Below are positions 1 through 9,015 of a DNA stretch of 28,823 nt, piece after piece. The notes under the pieces are model-generated. The model saw only the letters and a list, made by a program, of their open reading frames with translations, did not search any database and was not told the origin of the DNA. Position 1 is the first letter of the stretch; every line of letters starts with the position of its first letter. The stretch is from M0027 sp021713415. GTDB lineage: Bacteria > Pseudomonadota > Gammaproteobacteria > Francisellales > Francisellaceae. A program made the position numbers and the translations under genes. Where the stretch lies: contig JAKJJQ010000038.1 in the NCBI GenBank assembly GCA_021713415.1, positions 1 through 28,823 on the forward strand, in the 5' to 3' direction.

Positions 1-1
1 T

Positions 2-97
2 GGGACAGTTGGTGAAGGAGGTAACTGGAAAGTGGTGGAGCGGTATGTTAAGAATCAAGGGTTAAAACTGGATGAAGCGCAATTGCGACTCTTTTAA
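2..97 (+). CDS. C-terminal end of an unidentified protein (31 codons visible)
   Basis: An open frame enters from the left edge and ends at TAA 95-97. The 31 visible residues are polar and end in QLRLF. That ending resembles the QL[SD]LF pentapeptide that many replication and repair proteins use to bind the beta sliding clamp, often at the extreme C-terminus. The stretch looks clearly richer in G+C than the genes that follow. A GC-rich terminator lies directly after the stop, which supports this being a real gene end. I cannot name the family. A DNA repair or replication protein is only a guess from the last five residues. Confidence 0.5.
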   Translation, partial: GTVGEGGNWKVVERYVKNQGLKLDEAQLRLF

Positions 98-99
98 TA

Positions 100-131
100 C
101 CCCGCTGCTTGCCGCGGGGATATTTATTTTT
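100..131 (+). terminator. Rho-independent terminator of the left-edge gene
   Basis: CCCCGC (100-105) and GCGGGG (114-119) form a six-base-pair GC-only stem with an eight-base loop. A T-rich tail follows (121-131). It starts three bases after the stop codon of the partial gene. In DNA this AT-rich the hairpin stands out strongly. Confidence 0.75.
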
Positions 132-289
132 AGCGTTTATTTTTAATTATGCAATTACTTTTATAGCAAAATCAGGACAAGATAAATATTAATAAATTAA
201 TAAAAACGCTAACGAAAATAATGCAAGTTGATTTAAATTTAGGTATCCTTCGTGTATTCTATTTTTATAATTTAATCGTAACTATATAA

Positions 290-2902
290 ATGACTATGAA
301 TGTAAAAGATATCCGCCAAAAATTTATTGATTACTTTGTTAGTGAAGGTCATAAACATGTGCCTTCGAGTTCTCTTGTACCACATAATGATCAGACCTTG
401 TTATTTACAAATGCAGGGATGGTTCAGTTTAAAGACGTATTTTTAGGAAAAGATAAACGAGACTATACTAAAGCTGTAACTTCACAACGCTGCGTTAGAG
501 CTGGTGGTAAGCATAATGATTTAGAAAATGTTGGTTATACAGCAAGACATCATACCTTTTTTGAAATGTTAGGTAATTTTAGCTTTGGTGATTATTTTAA
601 AAAAGAAGCCATTGAGTTTTCATGGAAATTTCTAACTGAGGTTGTCAAAATTCCAAAAGAGCGTCTTTGGGTAACTGTTTTTACTGAGGATGATGAAGCG
701 GCTGATATTTGGTTAAATCATATTGGTGTAGATAAAAAGCGGTTTTCTCGCATTGGCGAGAAAGATAACTTTTGGTCGATGGGTGATACAGGTCCTTGTG
801 GCCCTTGTACTGAGATTTTTTATGATCATGGTGAAGATGTTCCTGGCGGTCCTCCAGGCTCAGAAGGTGAAGAGTTAGACCGTTATATCGAGATATGGAA
901 CTTGGTATTTATGCAGTATAATCGCTTGCCTGATGGAGTACTTGAAGCTTTACCAAATCCATCAGTTGATACTGGAATGGGAATTGAGCGTTTAGCAGCC
1001 ATTTTACAAGGAGTGCATAATAATTATGAGATTGATTTGTTTCAATATATTATTACAGCCATTGCCAAGATATTAAAAGTTAAAGATTTAACATTGCCAT
1101 CGCTTAAAGTGATTGCAGATCATATCAGAGCGTGTAGCTTTCTAATAACTGATGGTGTATATCCTTCTAATGAAGGTCGTGGTTATGTATTAAGAAGAAT
1201 TATCAGACGTGCAATTCGTCATGGTTATAAGCTTGGTGCTAAAGAGGCATTTTTTTATAAAATTGTACAAGCATTAGTTGATCAAATGGGAGAAGCTTAC
1301 CCTGAATTAAAAATGGCTCAAAAACAAATAGAGGCTACCTTAAAGAAAGAAGAAGAACAATTTGCTAAAACACTTAATTCAGGTATGCGCCTCTTAGATG
1401 AGGCTTTAGCTAAAATTCAAAGTGATAAGTTATCTGGTGAAGTTGCATTTAAGCTATATGATACTTATGGATTTCCAGTTGATTTGACTGAAGATATTTT
1501 ACGAGAAAAGTCAATGACAGTGGATATTGATGCGTTTGAACAATTAATGCAAGGGCAACGTGATCGAGCTAAAAAAGCATCATCATTTAAACAAGACTAT
1601 AGTCAATCAATTCAAACACATACTCAAACAGACTTCTTAGGTTATGCTCATGCAGTTAGTGATGCAGTTGTAGTTGAGTTACTAGATGATGAAAAAAAAC
1701 CAGTAAACTTATTAGCTGAAGGTAGTAAAGGTTGTATTATTTTATCTCAAAGTCCATTTTATGCTGAAAGCGGTGGTCAAGTTGGAGATACAGGTATCAT
1801 AGAGGCATTAGGCGCTAAATTTGAAGTTGTTGATACACAGAAAATTAATGATGCGATTTTACATCAAGGTATTGTCAAATCTGGTGCATTTAAAACTGAC
1901 CAAGAAGTCACAGCAATTATTGATTTATCACTTAGAGAGCAAACAGCATTAAATCACTCTGCAACGCATTTATTACACGCGGCTTTAAGAAAAGTATTAG
2001 GTTCACATGTTCAGCAGAAAGGATCATTAGTTGCACCAGATCGTTTACGCTTTGATTTTACATCAAATGAGCCTATGACATTAGAGCAAATAGAGTTAGT
2101 TGAAGATCTGGTTAATGAGCAAATTAGAAAAAACCATCTTGTTGAAACGATTGTAACAACTCATGAGCATGCTAATGAAATAGGTGCCATGGCATTATTC
2201 GGTGAAAAATATGGTGATCAAGTGCGTGTATTACGTATGGGCGATTTTTCAATGGAGCTATGTGGTGGAACACATGTTTCAAGAACCGGTGATATTGGCT
2301 ATTTTACGATTATTTCTGAGGGTGGTATTGCAGCAGGTATACGACGTATTGAAGCTGCGACTGGAAAAAATGCCGAACAGAAAATAAAACAAGAAAAATT
2401 ATTATTACGTCAAATTACTTCTGAGTTAAAGGCAAAGCCACAAACGGTAATTGATAAGTTAAGTAAAATGAAAACACAGCTTAAGCAATTTGAAAAAGAA
2501 GTATCAGAATTGAAAGTTGCATTAACTAAAGGTTCAGGAGTAGATTTATCGACTCAAGCAACTACCATTGGAGATATTGCAGTATTAAGTGCTGAAGTTA
2601 AAGGTGGTGATATGACAGTGCTAAGATCGCAAATGGATCAACTGAAATCTAAATTAAAACGGGCTGTGATTGTTTTAGCATCAACAAAAGATGATAAAGT
2701 GCAACTGTGTGCAGGTGTTACAAATAATTTAACAGATCAGTTCTCAGCAGGAGAACTAATTAATTATGTAGCATTACAGGTTGGTGGTAAAGGAGGTGGA
2801 CGGCGTGATATGGCTCAAGCAGGTGGCAAAAACCCTGAAAAACTAGCTCAGGCACTTCAAAGTGTGAAACTTTGGGTTGAAAAGTATTATATTAATGCCT
2901 GA
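290..2902 (+). CDS. alaS: Alanine--tRNA ligase
   Basis: Cytoplasmic class II aminoacyl-tRNA synthetase that charges tRNA-Ala and clears mischarged Ser/Gly. It is 870 residues long, near the usual 870-880. The catalytic core is at the N-terminus, with TARHHTFFEMLGNFSFGDY at about 84-102. The editing domain has the HSATH zinc motif at 556-560 and CGGTH at 658-662. These correspond to the His-x3-His and Cys-x3-His ligands of the E. coli enzyme. A helical linker follows near 695-750, and the C-Ala domain has a glycine-rich GGKGGGRRD stretch near 835. ATG 290 and ATG 296 are both possible starts, and neither has a Shine-Dalgarno sequence. A TATAAT at 266-271 may be the -10 box but has no good -35. 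The gene stands alone between the terminator and tolC. Confidence 0.98.
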   Translation: MTMNVKDIRQKFIDYFVSEGHKHVPSSSLVPHNDQTLLFTNAGMVQFKDVFLGKDKRDYTKAVTSQRCVRAGGKHNDLENVGYTARHHTFFEMLGNFSFGDYFKKEAIEFSWKFLTEVVKIPKERLWVTVFTEDDEAADIWLNHIGVDKKRFSRIGEKDNFWSMGDTGPCGPCTEIFYDHGEDVPGGPPGSEGEELDRYIEIWNLVFMQYNRLPDGVLEALPNPSVDTGMGIERLAAILQGVHNNYEIDLFQYIITAIAKILKVKDLTLPSLKVIADHIRACSFLITDGVYPSNEGRGYVLRRIIRRAIRHGYKLGAKEAFFYKIVQALVDQMGEAYPELKMAQKQIEATLKKEEEQFAKTLNSGMRLLDEALAKIQSDKLSGEVAFKLYDTYGFPVDLTEDILREKSMTVDIDAFEQLMQGQRDRAKKASSFKQDYSQSIQTHTQTDFLGYAHAVSDAVVVELLDDEKKPVNLLAEGSKGCIILSQSPFYAESGGQVGDTGIIEALGAKFEVVDTQKINDAILHQGIVKSGAFKTDQEVTAIIDLSLREQTALNHSATHLLHAALRKVLGSHVQQKGSLVAPDRLRFDFTSNEPMTLEQIELVEDLVNEQIRKNHLVETIVTTHEHANEIGAMALFGEKYGDQVRVLRMGDFSMELCGGTHVSRTGDIGYFTIISEGGIAAGIRRIEAATGKNAEQKIKQEKLLLRQITSELKAKPQTVIDKLSKMKTQLKQFEKEVSELKVALTKGSGVDLSTQATTIGDIAVLSAEVKGGDMTVLRSQMDQLKSKLKRAVIVLASTKDDKVQLCAGVTNNLTDQFSAGELINYVALQVGGKGGGRRDMAQAGGKNPEKLAQALQSVKLWVEKYYINA

Positions 2903-2981
2903 TCAACTTTAAAAGAAGTGCTAAAGTTAAACTAGGGATTAAATATTAAGTATAAATATGATTAATTTTGGATGATGAAAT

Positions 2982-4316
2982 ATGCTTAGACGAGTTTCAC
3001 AAGTTGCAATCTCTGTTACGCTTGGATGTATGATGGCACCACAGGCTTGGGCAGTGAATTTGCTACAAGTCTATCAACAGGCATTGAAAAATAACTATTC
3101 AATTAGAAGTGATTATAATAGTTATCAATCAACGGCAATGGCAGAGAAAGTTAGCCTTGGTTCGTTATTTCCTAACTTTTCTGTTATAGGTACAGCAAGT
3201 ACAAACAATATTGATAATTTAAATGGTAGTGGTAACTATCAGAGTGTTGGTTATCAACTAAATTTTACTCAAGTTTTGTTTGATTACGGCTTATATAAGA
3301 CTTATAAGGCATCAGAGAAAACTACTTTACAGTCTTTAGCTAGTTACCGATACAGTAGGCAGCAGTTGATGTTAAATGTAGCAAATGCTTATTTTGACAT
3401 CTTATTAGCTAAAGATCAGTTAGAATATGCAGATGCTAATGTTAAAGCACTAAAAAGTGCTTTAGATCAAGCAATGGTTAAGTTTAAAGTTGGTGTTTCT
3501 ACTGATACAGATGTTAAGACAGCTGAAGCTTCTTATTATAATGGCTTAGCAGAGCAAGTTTCTGCTCAAAATAATTTAGATACCAGTTACTATTCTTTGT
3601 ATCAATTAACAGGTAAACTAGAGAAAGACTTAGTACCATTAAAAACGAATATCATATATCAAGAACCAACGCCAAATAATATTAACGATTGGGTAAAGAT
3701 TGCTAAAGTAAATAATCAAAATTACTTATCACAAAAATATCAACAGTATGCCGCTTATGATACTATGCAAGCAAGCTATGGTGCATTTTTACCATCGATT
3801 TCTTTAGTTGCTCAATATAACAATACTTTTAATTCTGGTGATGAAGATGCCTATCGAAGTGCAGCAGGACTAACGAATCATCCAATAACAGGTTATGTTG
3901 GTTTATCACTTACTTGGAATATATTTAATGGTGGAAGTGATTATGCAACCAAAGTTCAAAACGCTAGATTATATACAGCTGAAGAATTTAATTCTTTAGA
4001 TGTGTTAAGAACATTAATTCAGGATACGCGTTCAGATTATTTAAATATTCAAGCATATATCAGTCAGGTTGAAGCATTACAGCAGTCTGTAAAAGCATCT
4101 GAATTGGCGTATAAGCAGTTTGTTGAGCAATATAATGTTGGTACAGCAACGATTACTGATGTATTAGATCAATTGCAATCTTTATTTGAAGCTAAAAGTA
4201 ACTTGGCTGAAGCCAAGTATAATTACTTTAATGGTTTATTACAGTTAAAGTTAGATGCAGGCACACTATCTGTTAAAGACATTCAATCAATTAATCAACA
4301 GTTGCAGAATACTTAG
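2982..4316 (+). CDS. tolC: TolC-family outer-membrane channel protein
   Basis: Trimeric outer-membrane duct for type I secretion and tripartite drug efflux. The 444-residue protein starts with a signal peptide: basic MLRR, a hydrophobic stretch to about residue 20, and a likely signal peptidase I cut after AWA at residue 24. VNLLQVYQQALKNN then opens the mature protein, as is typical of TolC. The rest has the family's two-fold repeat of long coiled helices and short beta-strand segments. Two signs of this are VANAYFDILLAKDQLEYA in the first half and FVEQYNVGTATITDVLDQ in the second. GGATGATGA at 2970-2978 is a reasonable ribosome-binding site. No membrane-fusion or pump gene is adjacent, so it may serve several systems. 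The family is secure; equivalence to E. coli TolC itself is inferred. Confidence 0.9.
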   Translation: MLRRVSQVAISVTLGCMMAPQAWAVNLLQVYQQALKNNYSIRSDYNSYQSTAMAEKVSLGSLFPNFSVIGTASTNNIDNLNGSGNYQSVGYQLNFTQVLFDYGLYKTYKASEKTTLQSLASYRYSRQQLMLNVANAYFDILLAKDQLEYADANVKALKSALDQAMVKFKVGVSTDTDVKTAEASYYNGLAEQVSAQNNLDTSYYSLYQLTGKLEKDLVPLKTNIIYQEPTPNNINDWVKIAKVNNQNYLSQKYQQYAAYDTMQASYGAFLPSISLVAQYNNTFNSGDEDAYRSAAGLTNHPITGYVGLSLTWNIFNGGSDYATKVQNARLYTAEEFNSLDVLRTLIQDTRSDYLNIQAYISQVEALQQSVKASELAYKQFVEQYNVGTATITDVLDQLQSLFEAKSNLAEAKYNYFNGLLQLKLDAGTLSVKDIQSINQQLQNT

Positions 4317-4372
4317 TTTAAATTCTAGGTATGCGGTAATCAAACTAAAAACTTACTTAGAGAGATTTTTTT

Positions 4373-5755
4373 ATGAAACATGATTTGTTTTTTGATGATT
4401 TATCAGAAACCTATATAAAATTAATTCCAGTTGACAGCCATCATTTAAATGAACTTCAATCACAAATTAATGAAATGCAATGGCAATACCTTTTAGAAGT
4501 TGGTTTTAATGCACAAGCAAAATCTTTTTTACACCTGCCAGATGCAGATGGCAAGGTTGATTGTGTTTTATGGGGTGTTGAGGGATTAAGCCAATTAGAA
4601 TTATTAGGTTATTTAAAACGTTTATTACCTGAGGGAAATTATAAATTAGATGATGTATTTAATTTAATTTCTACGCCTGAACTTGCATATTTAGGCTTTG
4701 CTTTAGGTAGTTATCAATTTGTCAGCTACCATACTTCAAGAACATCAAAAAGTGTTAAGTTATATTGGCCAGAATCTGACATTGATGCTGTTGTTCTAAA
4801 AGAGATTGAAGCAGTCTATTTTGTTAGAAATTTAATTAACACACCAGCAAATGACTTAGGGCCAGTTCAGTTTGCAATGGAAGCAGAAACAGTTGCTAAA
4901 TCATTTAATGCTGACTTTCAGTGCATTGTTGGAGACGAGCTTTTAGCTGAAAATTATCCATTAATTCATGCGGTAGGCAGAGCTTCAATTACACCACCGC
5001 GATTGGTTAAATTTAGTTGGGGAGATAAAACGAATCCACATATAGCATTGGTAGGTAAAGGTGTATGCTATGACACAGGTGGCTTGTCATTAAAACCGAC
5101 AGCTGGTATGAAACTAATGAAAAAAGATATGGGTGGAGCTGCACAAACTTTAGGTTTAGCCCAGTTAATTATGAGTTATCAATTACCGGTAAGATTAACA
5201 GTATATCTGCCTATGGTTGAAAACGCCATTGGTAGTAATGCCTATCGGTTAGGTGATGTTATTAATGCACGTAATGGTAAAAGTGTTGAAATTTTAAATA
5301 CAGATGCAGAAGGCCGTTTAATATTAGCAGATGCATTGACAGCTGCCAGTGAAACAGATGCTGAATTGATTGTTGATTTTGCAACGTTAACAGGTGCATG
5401 TCGTGTTGCTTTAGGAATGGATATTGGCGCTATTTATTCAAATAATGATACCATTGCTAGAGCAATTGAAACACGCTCTGAAATTGTAGAAGATCTATTA
5501 TGGCATATGCCATTATACTCGCATTATAAAAAGGGTTTAAAAGGTAGGGTTGCTGAATTAACGAATGTTAGTAGCTCGCCGTATGCTGGTTCTATTGTTG
5601 CCGCACTATTTTTAGAAGAGTTTATTGGTAATAAATCATGGGTACACTTTGATATTTCTGGATGGCGCGATACAGAGCAAGCAATCTCTGAAATAGGAGG
5701 GGACGCAATAGGGCTAAGAGCTGTCTTTGATTATTTGCGTTCTAGGTATGCTTAA
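4373..5755 (+). CDS. M17 leucyl aminopeptidase family protein (divergent copy)
   Basis: Two-metal cytosolic aminopeptidase of the M17 family, 460 residues. The metal and active-site residues are all present: K229 in VGKG, D234 in DTGG, K241, D252 in KDMGGAA, and D311, E313 and R315 in NTDAEGR. Each lies 41 positions before its E. coli PepA counterpart. The C-terminal catalytic domain is well conserved, while the N-terminal 150 residues are not obviously alike. A second, longer M17 gene at 27052-28551 looks like true PepA, so this copy may have another specificity, for example peptidase-B-like. The start is supported by AGAGAG at 4359-4364. The gene lies 56 bases after tolC and converges with the bolA-like gene. 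Confidence 0.93.
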   Translation: MKHDLFFDDLSETYIKLIPVDSHHLNELQSQINEMQWQYLLEVGFNAQAKSFLHLPDADGKVDCVLWGVEGLSQLELLGYLKRLLPEGNYKLDDVFNLISTPELAYLGFALGSYQFVSYHTSRTSKSVKLYWPESDIDAVVLKEIEAVYFVRNLINTPANDLGPVQFAMEAETVAKSFNADFQCIVGDELLAENYPLIHAVGRASITPPRLVKFSWGDKTNPHIALVGKGVCYDTGGLSLKPTAGMKLMKKDMGGAAQTLGLAQLIMSYQLPVRLTVYLPMVENAIGSNAYRLGDVINARNGKSVEILNTDAEGRLILADALTAASETDAELIVDFATLTGACRVALGMDIGAIYSNNDTIARAIETRSEIVEDLLWHMPLYSHYKKGLKGRVAELTNVSSSPYAGSIVAALFLEEFIGNKSWVHFDISGWRDTEQAISEIGGDAIGLRAVFDYLRSRYA

Positions 5756-5761
5756 TTATGA

Positions 5762-6022
5762 TTAAATAATATGTATATTTAATGCATGAATGTCTGTTTC
5801 AAATAAATCTATAACCGACTGATAGACTTTTTGATGTGCTTTTAATCTAGTTAGTCCCTCTAAACTTTGTGCTTTTATTTTTACAATAAAATGACCTTTG
5901 CCTGATCTTGCACCTGGATGGTTTTTATGTCTTTGTGAATCATCAATAATTTCAAGTAGCTCTGGGGAGAGTGATTGGGTAATTCTTTTTTTAATTAATT
6001 CTATACGTTTGCTATTATCCAT
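5762..6022 (-). CDS. BolA family protein
   Basis: Small (86-residue) BolA-fold protein. The family works with monothiol glutaredoxins in iron-sulfur cluster handling, and E. coli BolA also acts as a transcription regulator. Family landmarks are DDSQRH (27-32), the GHF strand (43-45), the conserved His63 in the KAHQKVY helix, and the closing DIHALNI (77-83). The usual RHR just before VY is altered to AHQ, but the histidine is kept. The ATG has no clear Shine-Dalgarno sequence. The gene converges on the M17 gene with a six-base gap and is transcribed away from fabI. No glutaredoxin gene is in view, so the partner is unknown. Confidence 0.88.
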   Translation of the reverse strand: MDNSKRIELIKKRITQSLSPELLEIIDDSQRHKNHPGARSGKGHFIVKIKAQSLEGLTRLKAHQKVYQSVIDLFETDIHALNIHII

Positions 6023-6114
6023 ATGTTTTCATTTTAGATTATTAATGTAAGTTTAAGTAGAGAGTAGCAGCTTTTTGAAAAATAAGTCAATCATTAATGG
6101 AAATCGAATCTTAC

Positions 6115-6144
6115 TTGACGCTTATCAATACTATCCGATAGAAT
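6115..6144 (+). promoter_or_regulatory. Sigma-70-type promoter of fabI
   Basis: TTGACG (6115-6120) and TAGAAT (6139-6144) are separated by 18 bases. Transcription would start near 6151, leaving a leader of about 30 bases. GGAG at 6168-6171 is the candidate ribosome-binding site. Confidence 0.65.
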
Positions 6145-6183
6145 GCTTTCATATCATTGATAATGACGGAGTAAAATAATCTT

Positions 6184-6966
6184 ATGGGATTTCTACAAGG
6201 TAAAAAAATCTTAGTTGTTGGTTTGTTAAGTAATAAGTCAATTGCCTATGGCGTTGCTGAGGCATTACATCGTGAGGGCGCAGAGTTAGCATTTACTTAT
6301 CAAAGTGAGCGTTTTAAAGATCGAGTTCATAAATTAACGGATAAATATAATCCATCAGCGCTTGTTGAGTGTGATGTTAGTAATGATGAGCAGATTGAAA
6401 ATGTATTTAAAGTTTTAAGTGAAAAGTGGGATGGCTTGGATGGCATTGTGCATTCTGTTGCTTATGCGCCAGCCGATCAATTAAGTGGTGATTTTATATC
6501 AGCAGTTAATCGTGATGGTTTTAAAATTGCCCATGATATCAGTGCTTATAGCTTTGCTGCTTTAGCGAAAGCTGGCAGAGATATGATGAAAGGACGAAAT
6601 GCATCTCTAGTTACAATGACCTATTTAGGCTCTGAAAAGGCTATGCCTAACTATAATACGATGGGTGTGGCAAAAGCATCATTAGAAGCGACTGTGAGAT
6701 ATTCAGCTTTAGCACTAGGTGAGGACGGTATTAGAGCAAATGCAATTTCAGCTGGGCCAATTAGAACATTAGCAGCTTCAGGTGTTGGCAATTTTAAAAA
6801 GATTCTAGATTATAATACCAAAGTCGCACCATTAAAGAAAAATGTAGATATAATGGAGGTTGGTAATACTGCTGCATTTTTATGTTCTGACTTATCTAGC
6901 GGCATTACTGGTGAAGTTATTTATGTTGATGCAGGCTATCATTGTGTAAGCATGGGAGCTATTTAA
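6184..6966 (+). CDS. fabI: Enoyl-[acyl-carrier-protein] reductase, NADH-dependent
   Basis: Last step of each fatty-acid elongation cycle in the cytoplasm: reduction of trans-2-enoyl-ACP. It is a 260-residue short-chain dehydrogenase-like fold. MGFLQGKKIL and the SIAYG loop form the NAD(H) site. Tyr147, Tyr157 and Lys164 give the FabI Y-x6-K catalytic arrangement (Y157 to K164). Position 93 is Ala where E. coli has Gly93, a site of triclosan-resistance changes in E. coli. The C-terminal DAGYHCVSMG closely matches what I recall of Francisella FabI, which also has Ala there. This is my main taxonomic clue. The gene has its own promoter and probably drives the epimerase gene eight bases downstream. 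Confidence 0.97.
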   Translation: MGFLQGKKILVVGLLSNKSIAYGVAEALHREGAELAFTYQSERFKDRVHKLTDKYNPSALVECDVSNDEQIENVFKVLSEKWDGLDGIVHSVAYAPADQLSGDFISAVNRDGFKIAHDISAYSFAALAKAGRDMMKGRNASLVTMTYLGSEKAMPNYNTMGVAKASLEATVRYSALALGEDGIRANAISAGPIRTLAASGVGNFKKILDYNTKVAPLKKNVDIMEVGNTAAFLCSDLSSGITGEVIYVDAGYHCVSMGAI

Positions 6967-6973
6967 TTAGATT

Positions 6974-8023
6974 ATGAATCATGTTATTCAAATAAAAGCA
7001 CGACAATTAATTGATGTCTATTATGATCGTTTGAAAGATCATATTCAAAGATATGGATTTTGTGGTGAATTTATAGAGTCAAACTATACGCCAGATTTAA
7101 AAGAAACGCGCCTTTTATGTCAGTGTCGAAGTATTTTCTTTTTACTTGATTATGCAGAGATAACCGGTGATGAAACGTGCATTGAGCTTGCGTTTGAACT
7201 TTATATTGTTATTCAAGCAAACTATTTTAATGATGAAAAGCTTACTTGGAGTCAGTATCCAGGAGGTAATTCTAACACATTGTATGAATATGCGTTTGTT
7301 TTATTAGCATTTGCAAAGTTATATAAAGTAAAACCAATTGATTCATTGAAAAATGCGATTAACCGAGTTGATGAAATACTGCAAGATCAATATTTATCAT
7401 TTGAAAGTAATTTTGCAAACTTACAAGAATCTGATGGAAGATTGTGTCAGAATGCTTTAATGCATTTATTTGAGGCTTATCTTGAAGCCTATAAAACATT
7501 TCAAACCAATCACTATTTGAATACAGTTGAATTATTATTAGATACGTTAATGAATTTATTTTTAAGTCAAAAAATGAATTTAATTAGTGAGTATGCCCCA
7601 TTAGATAATGTAAATGATATTTTTGAACCAGGACATTCATTTGAATGGGCTTCCTTATTATTTGAGGCGGAAAAATTAGGTATTAAAGTGCCTATCCATA
7701 GTAAACATAAACGAATTGTTGAATCTGCTGAGAATTTAGGTGTAATTGATAATACATTGGTTGTAGGGCAATTAAAAATAAATACAGATAAAGATCAATC
7801 ACGTTTTCGAGTATGGCCATTGTTTGAGCGTTTGCGATACTATGCAATGACTGATGATCAGGCTACAGTTGAATCTATTTTTAATTCGTTTATAGATATT
7901 TTCTTTGATAAGAATAACTTTCCAATTGAATATGTTAATCAAAATCTTAAAGCAGATTTTCAACATGTTAAAGCAACAACTTCTTATCATTTAATCAATT
8001 GCTTTAAATATTTATTAACATAA
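6974..8023 (+). CDS. AGE (N-acylglucosamine 2-epimerase) family protein
   Basis: A 349-residue, mostly helical protein whose motifs fit the alpha/alpha-six barrel AGE family of sugar epimerases and isomerases. Visible landmarks are the RLLCQCRSIFFLLDYAE helix (46-62), the NALMHLFEA motif with His164 (160-168), and EPGHSFEWASLLFEAEKLG with His221 (218-236). A late YHLINCF histidine near 341 completes the likely active site. Members act on N-acyl-hexosamines, mannose or cellobiose; the substrate cannot be read from sequence. It begins eight bases after fabI with no clear Shine-Dalgarno sequence, suggesting translational coupling in a fabI operon. There is no signal peptide, so it is cytoplasmic. 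A metabolic tie to fatty-acid synthesis is not obvious. Confidence 0.75.
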   Translation: MNHVIQIKARQLIDVYYDRLKDHIQRYGFCGEFIESNYTPDLKETRLLCQCRSIFFLLDYAEITGDETCIELAFELYIVIQANYFNDEKLTWSQYPGGNSNTLYEYAFVLLAFAKLYKVKPIDSLKNAINRVDEILQDQYLSFESNFANLQESDGRLCQNALMHLFEAYLEAYKTFQTNHYLNTVELLLDTLMNLFLSQKMNLISEYAPLDNVNDIFEPGHSFEWASLLFEAEKLGIKVPIHSKHKRIVESAENLGVIDNTLVVGQLKINTDKDQSRFRVWPLFERLRYYAMTDDQATVESIFNSFIDIFFDKNNFPIEYVNQNLKADFQHVKATTSYHLINCFKYLLT

Positions 8024-8170
8024 TTTTTGGTTGTTAATTACCATTTATGGTTTAATGAAATATTTAAAAATAATAAAAATATGGAAAAAATTACAAAAAT
8101 ATAAAGAAATTATTTTATTTTCAACTATACTATGCACGGAAAACTTATAGAGAGGCGATAGGATAGGAAT

Positions 8171-9004
8171 ATGAAACTAAAGTTATTGGGTTTAGCTGTT
8201 GCGTGTACAATTACAGCAACAAATCTTTATGCAAGTGATAGTCAAAATGCAAACACAACAGATACAAATATTGATACGGATCAAACTTTAGATAATCAAG
8301 ATAAACCAAATACATGGGGAATCGGGGTTGCAGGTTTAATTTCTCCTGTGCCTTATAAAGATACATCTTCTACAATTCTACCTTTACCTGTAATTAGTTA
8401 TCAGGGAGAAAATTTAAGAATTTCTGGCCCTTTTGTTAGCTATAAGTTTTTAAACTATGAATATGCTAAAACATCTGTGCAAGCGTTTTTATATCCGCAG
8501 CATTTCCGTTCAAATAAGTCAACTGATGGACAGATGAAAAGGTTAGACAATAGAAATTATATTGTGATGGGTGGCATTAATCAGAAGTTTTTAAGTCCAT
8601 ATGGTATTTTGAATTTCTCATTTAATGTTGATATGACAGGTCAGTCAAATGGATTTAGTATTATAACTCGATACAATATTCCATTTGTATTTAATAAAAT
8701 CTTTGGTAATGATCGTTTGGTCTTAAATCCAGGTATTGGTCTTCAATACAGCAGTCACTTATTAACGAATTATTATTATGGTATTTCGTCATCAGAGACA
8801 AATAGTTCAGGTTTAGAAACTTATCATCCTAGTGGTGCAGTCTCTCCGTTTTTTAGTCTAACAACGGCTTATTCATTTGCTGATCACTGGACTTTAGCTT
8901 TAGTAAATACATTTACGCGCTTAGATAATACAGTTTATGATAGTCCTATGGTTGAAAAACGTTATATTATTACAACTTATGGGTCAATTGTTTATAAGTT
9001 CTAA
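8171..9004 (+). CDS. MipA/OmpV family outer-membrane protein
   Basis: The 277-residue precursor has a signal peptide (MKLKLLGLAVACTITATNLYA, cut near residue 21). A threonine/asparagine/aspartate-rich linker follows, up to about residue 46. From NTWGIGVAGL the protein runs as alternating polar and hydrophobic strands, with LPLPVISYQGENLRISGP, PGIGLQYSS and a final IVYKF. These fit the MipA/OmpV beta-barrel family; a C-terminal aromatic residue is usual for such barrels. MipA scaffolds murein enzymes in E. coli, while other members are of unclear function. TAGGAT at 8159-8164 is a good ribosome-binding site, and TATACT at 8126-8131 may be a -10 box. It converges with the membrane-protein gene at 9016. 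Confidence 0.85.
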   Translation: MKLKLLGLAVACTITATNLYASDSQNANTTDTNIDTDQTLDNQDKPNTWGIGVAGLISPVPYKDTSSTILPLPVISYQGENLRISGPFVSYKFLNYEYAKTSVQAFLYPQHFRSNKSTDGQMKRLDNRNYIVMGGINQKFLSPYGILNFSFNVDMTGQSNGFSIITRYNIPFVFNKIFGNDRLVLNPGIGLQYSSHLLTNYYYGISSSETNSSGLETYHPSGAVSPFFSLTTAYSFADHWTLALVNTFTRLDNTVYDSPMVEKRYIITTYGSIVYKF

Positions 9005-9015
9005 ACACTGCTAGC

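Noticed and set aside
228..260. TTGATT/TATTCT as an alaS promoter
   Set aside because: The 21-base spacer is too long for sigma-70.
2184..2387. Open frame inside alaS
   Set aside because: It lies fully within alaS in another frame, has no ribosome-binding site and shows no recognisable domain.
2905..2928. Stem AACTTTA/TAAAGTT after alaS as a terminator
   Set aside because: Only one G-C pair per arm, a ten-base loop and no T-run after it.
8040..8051. ACCAT/ATGGT inverted repeat before the MipA-like gene
   Set aside because: Five base pairs with a two-base gap is common by chance in AT-rich DNA, and it is not placed at a clear promoter.
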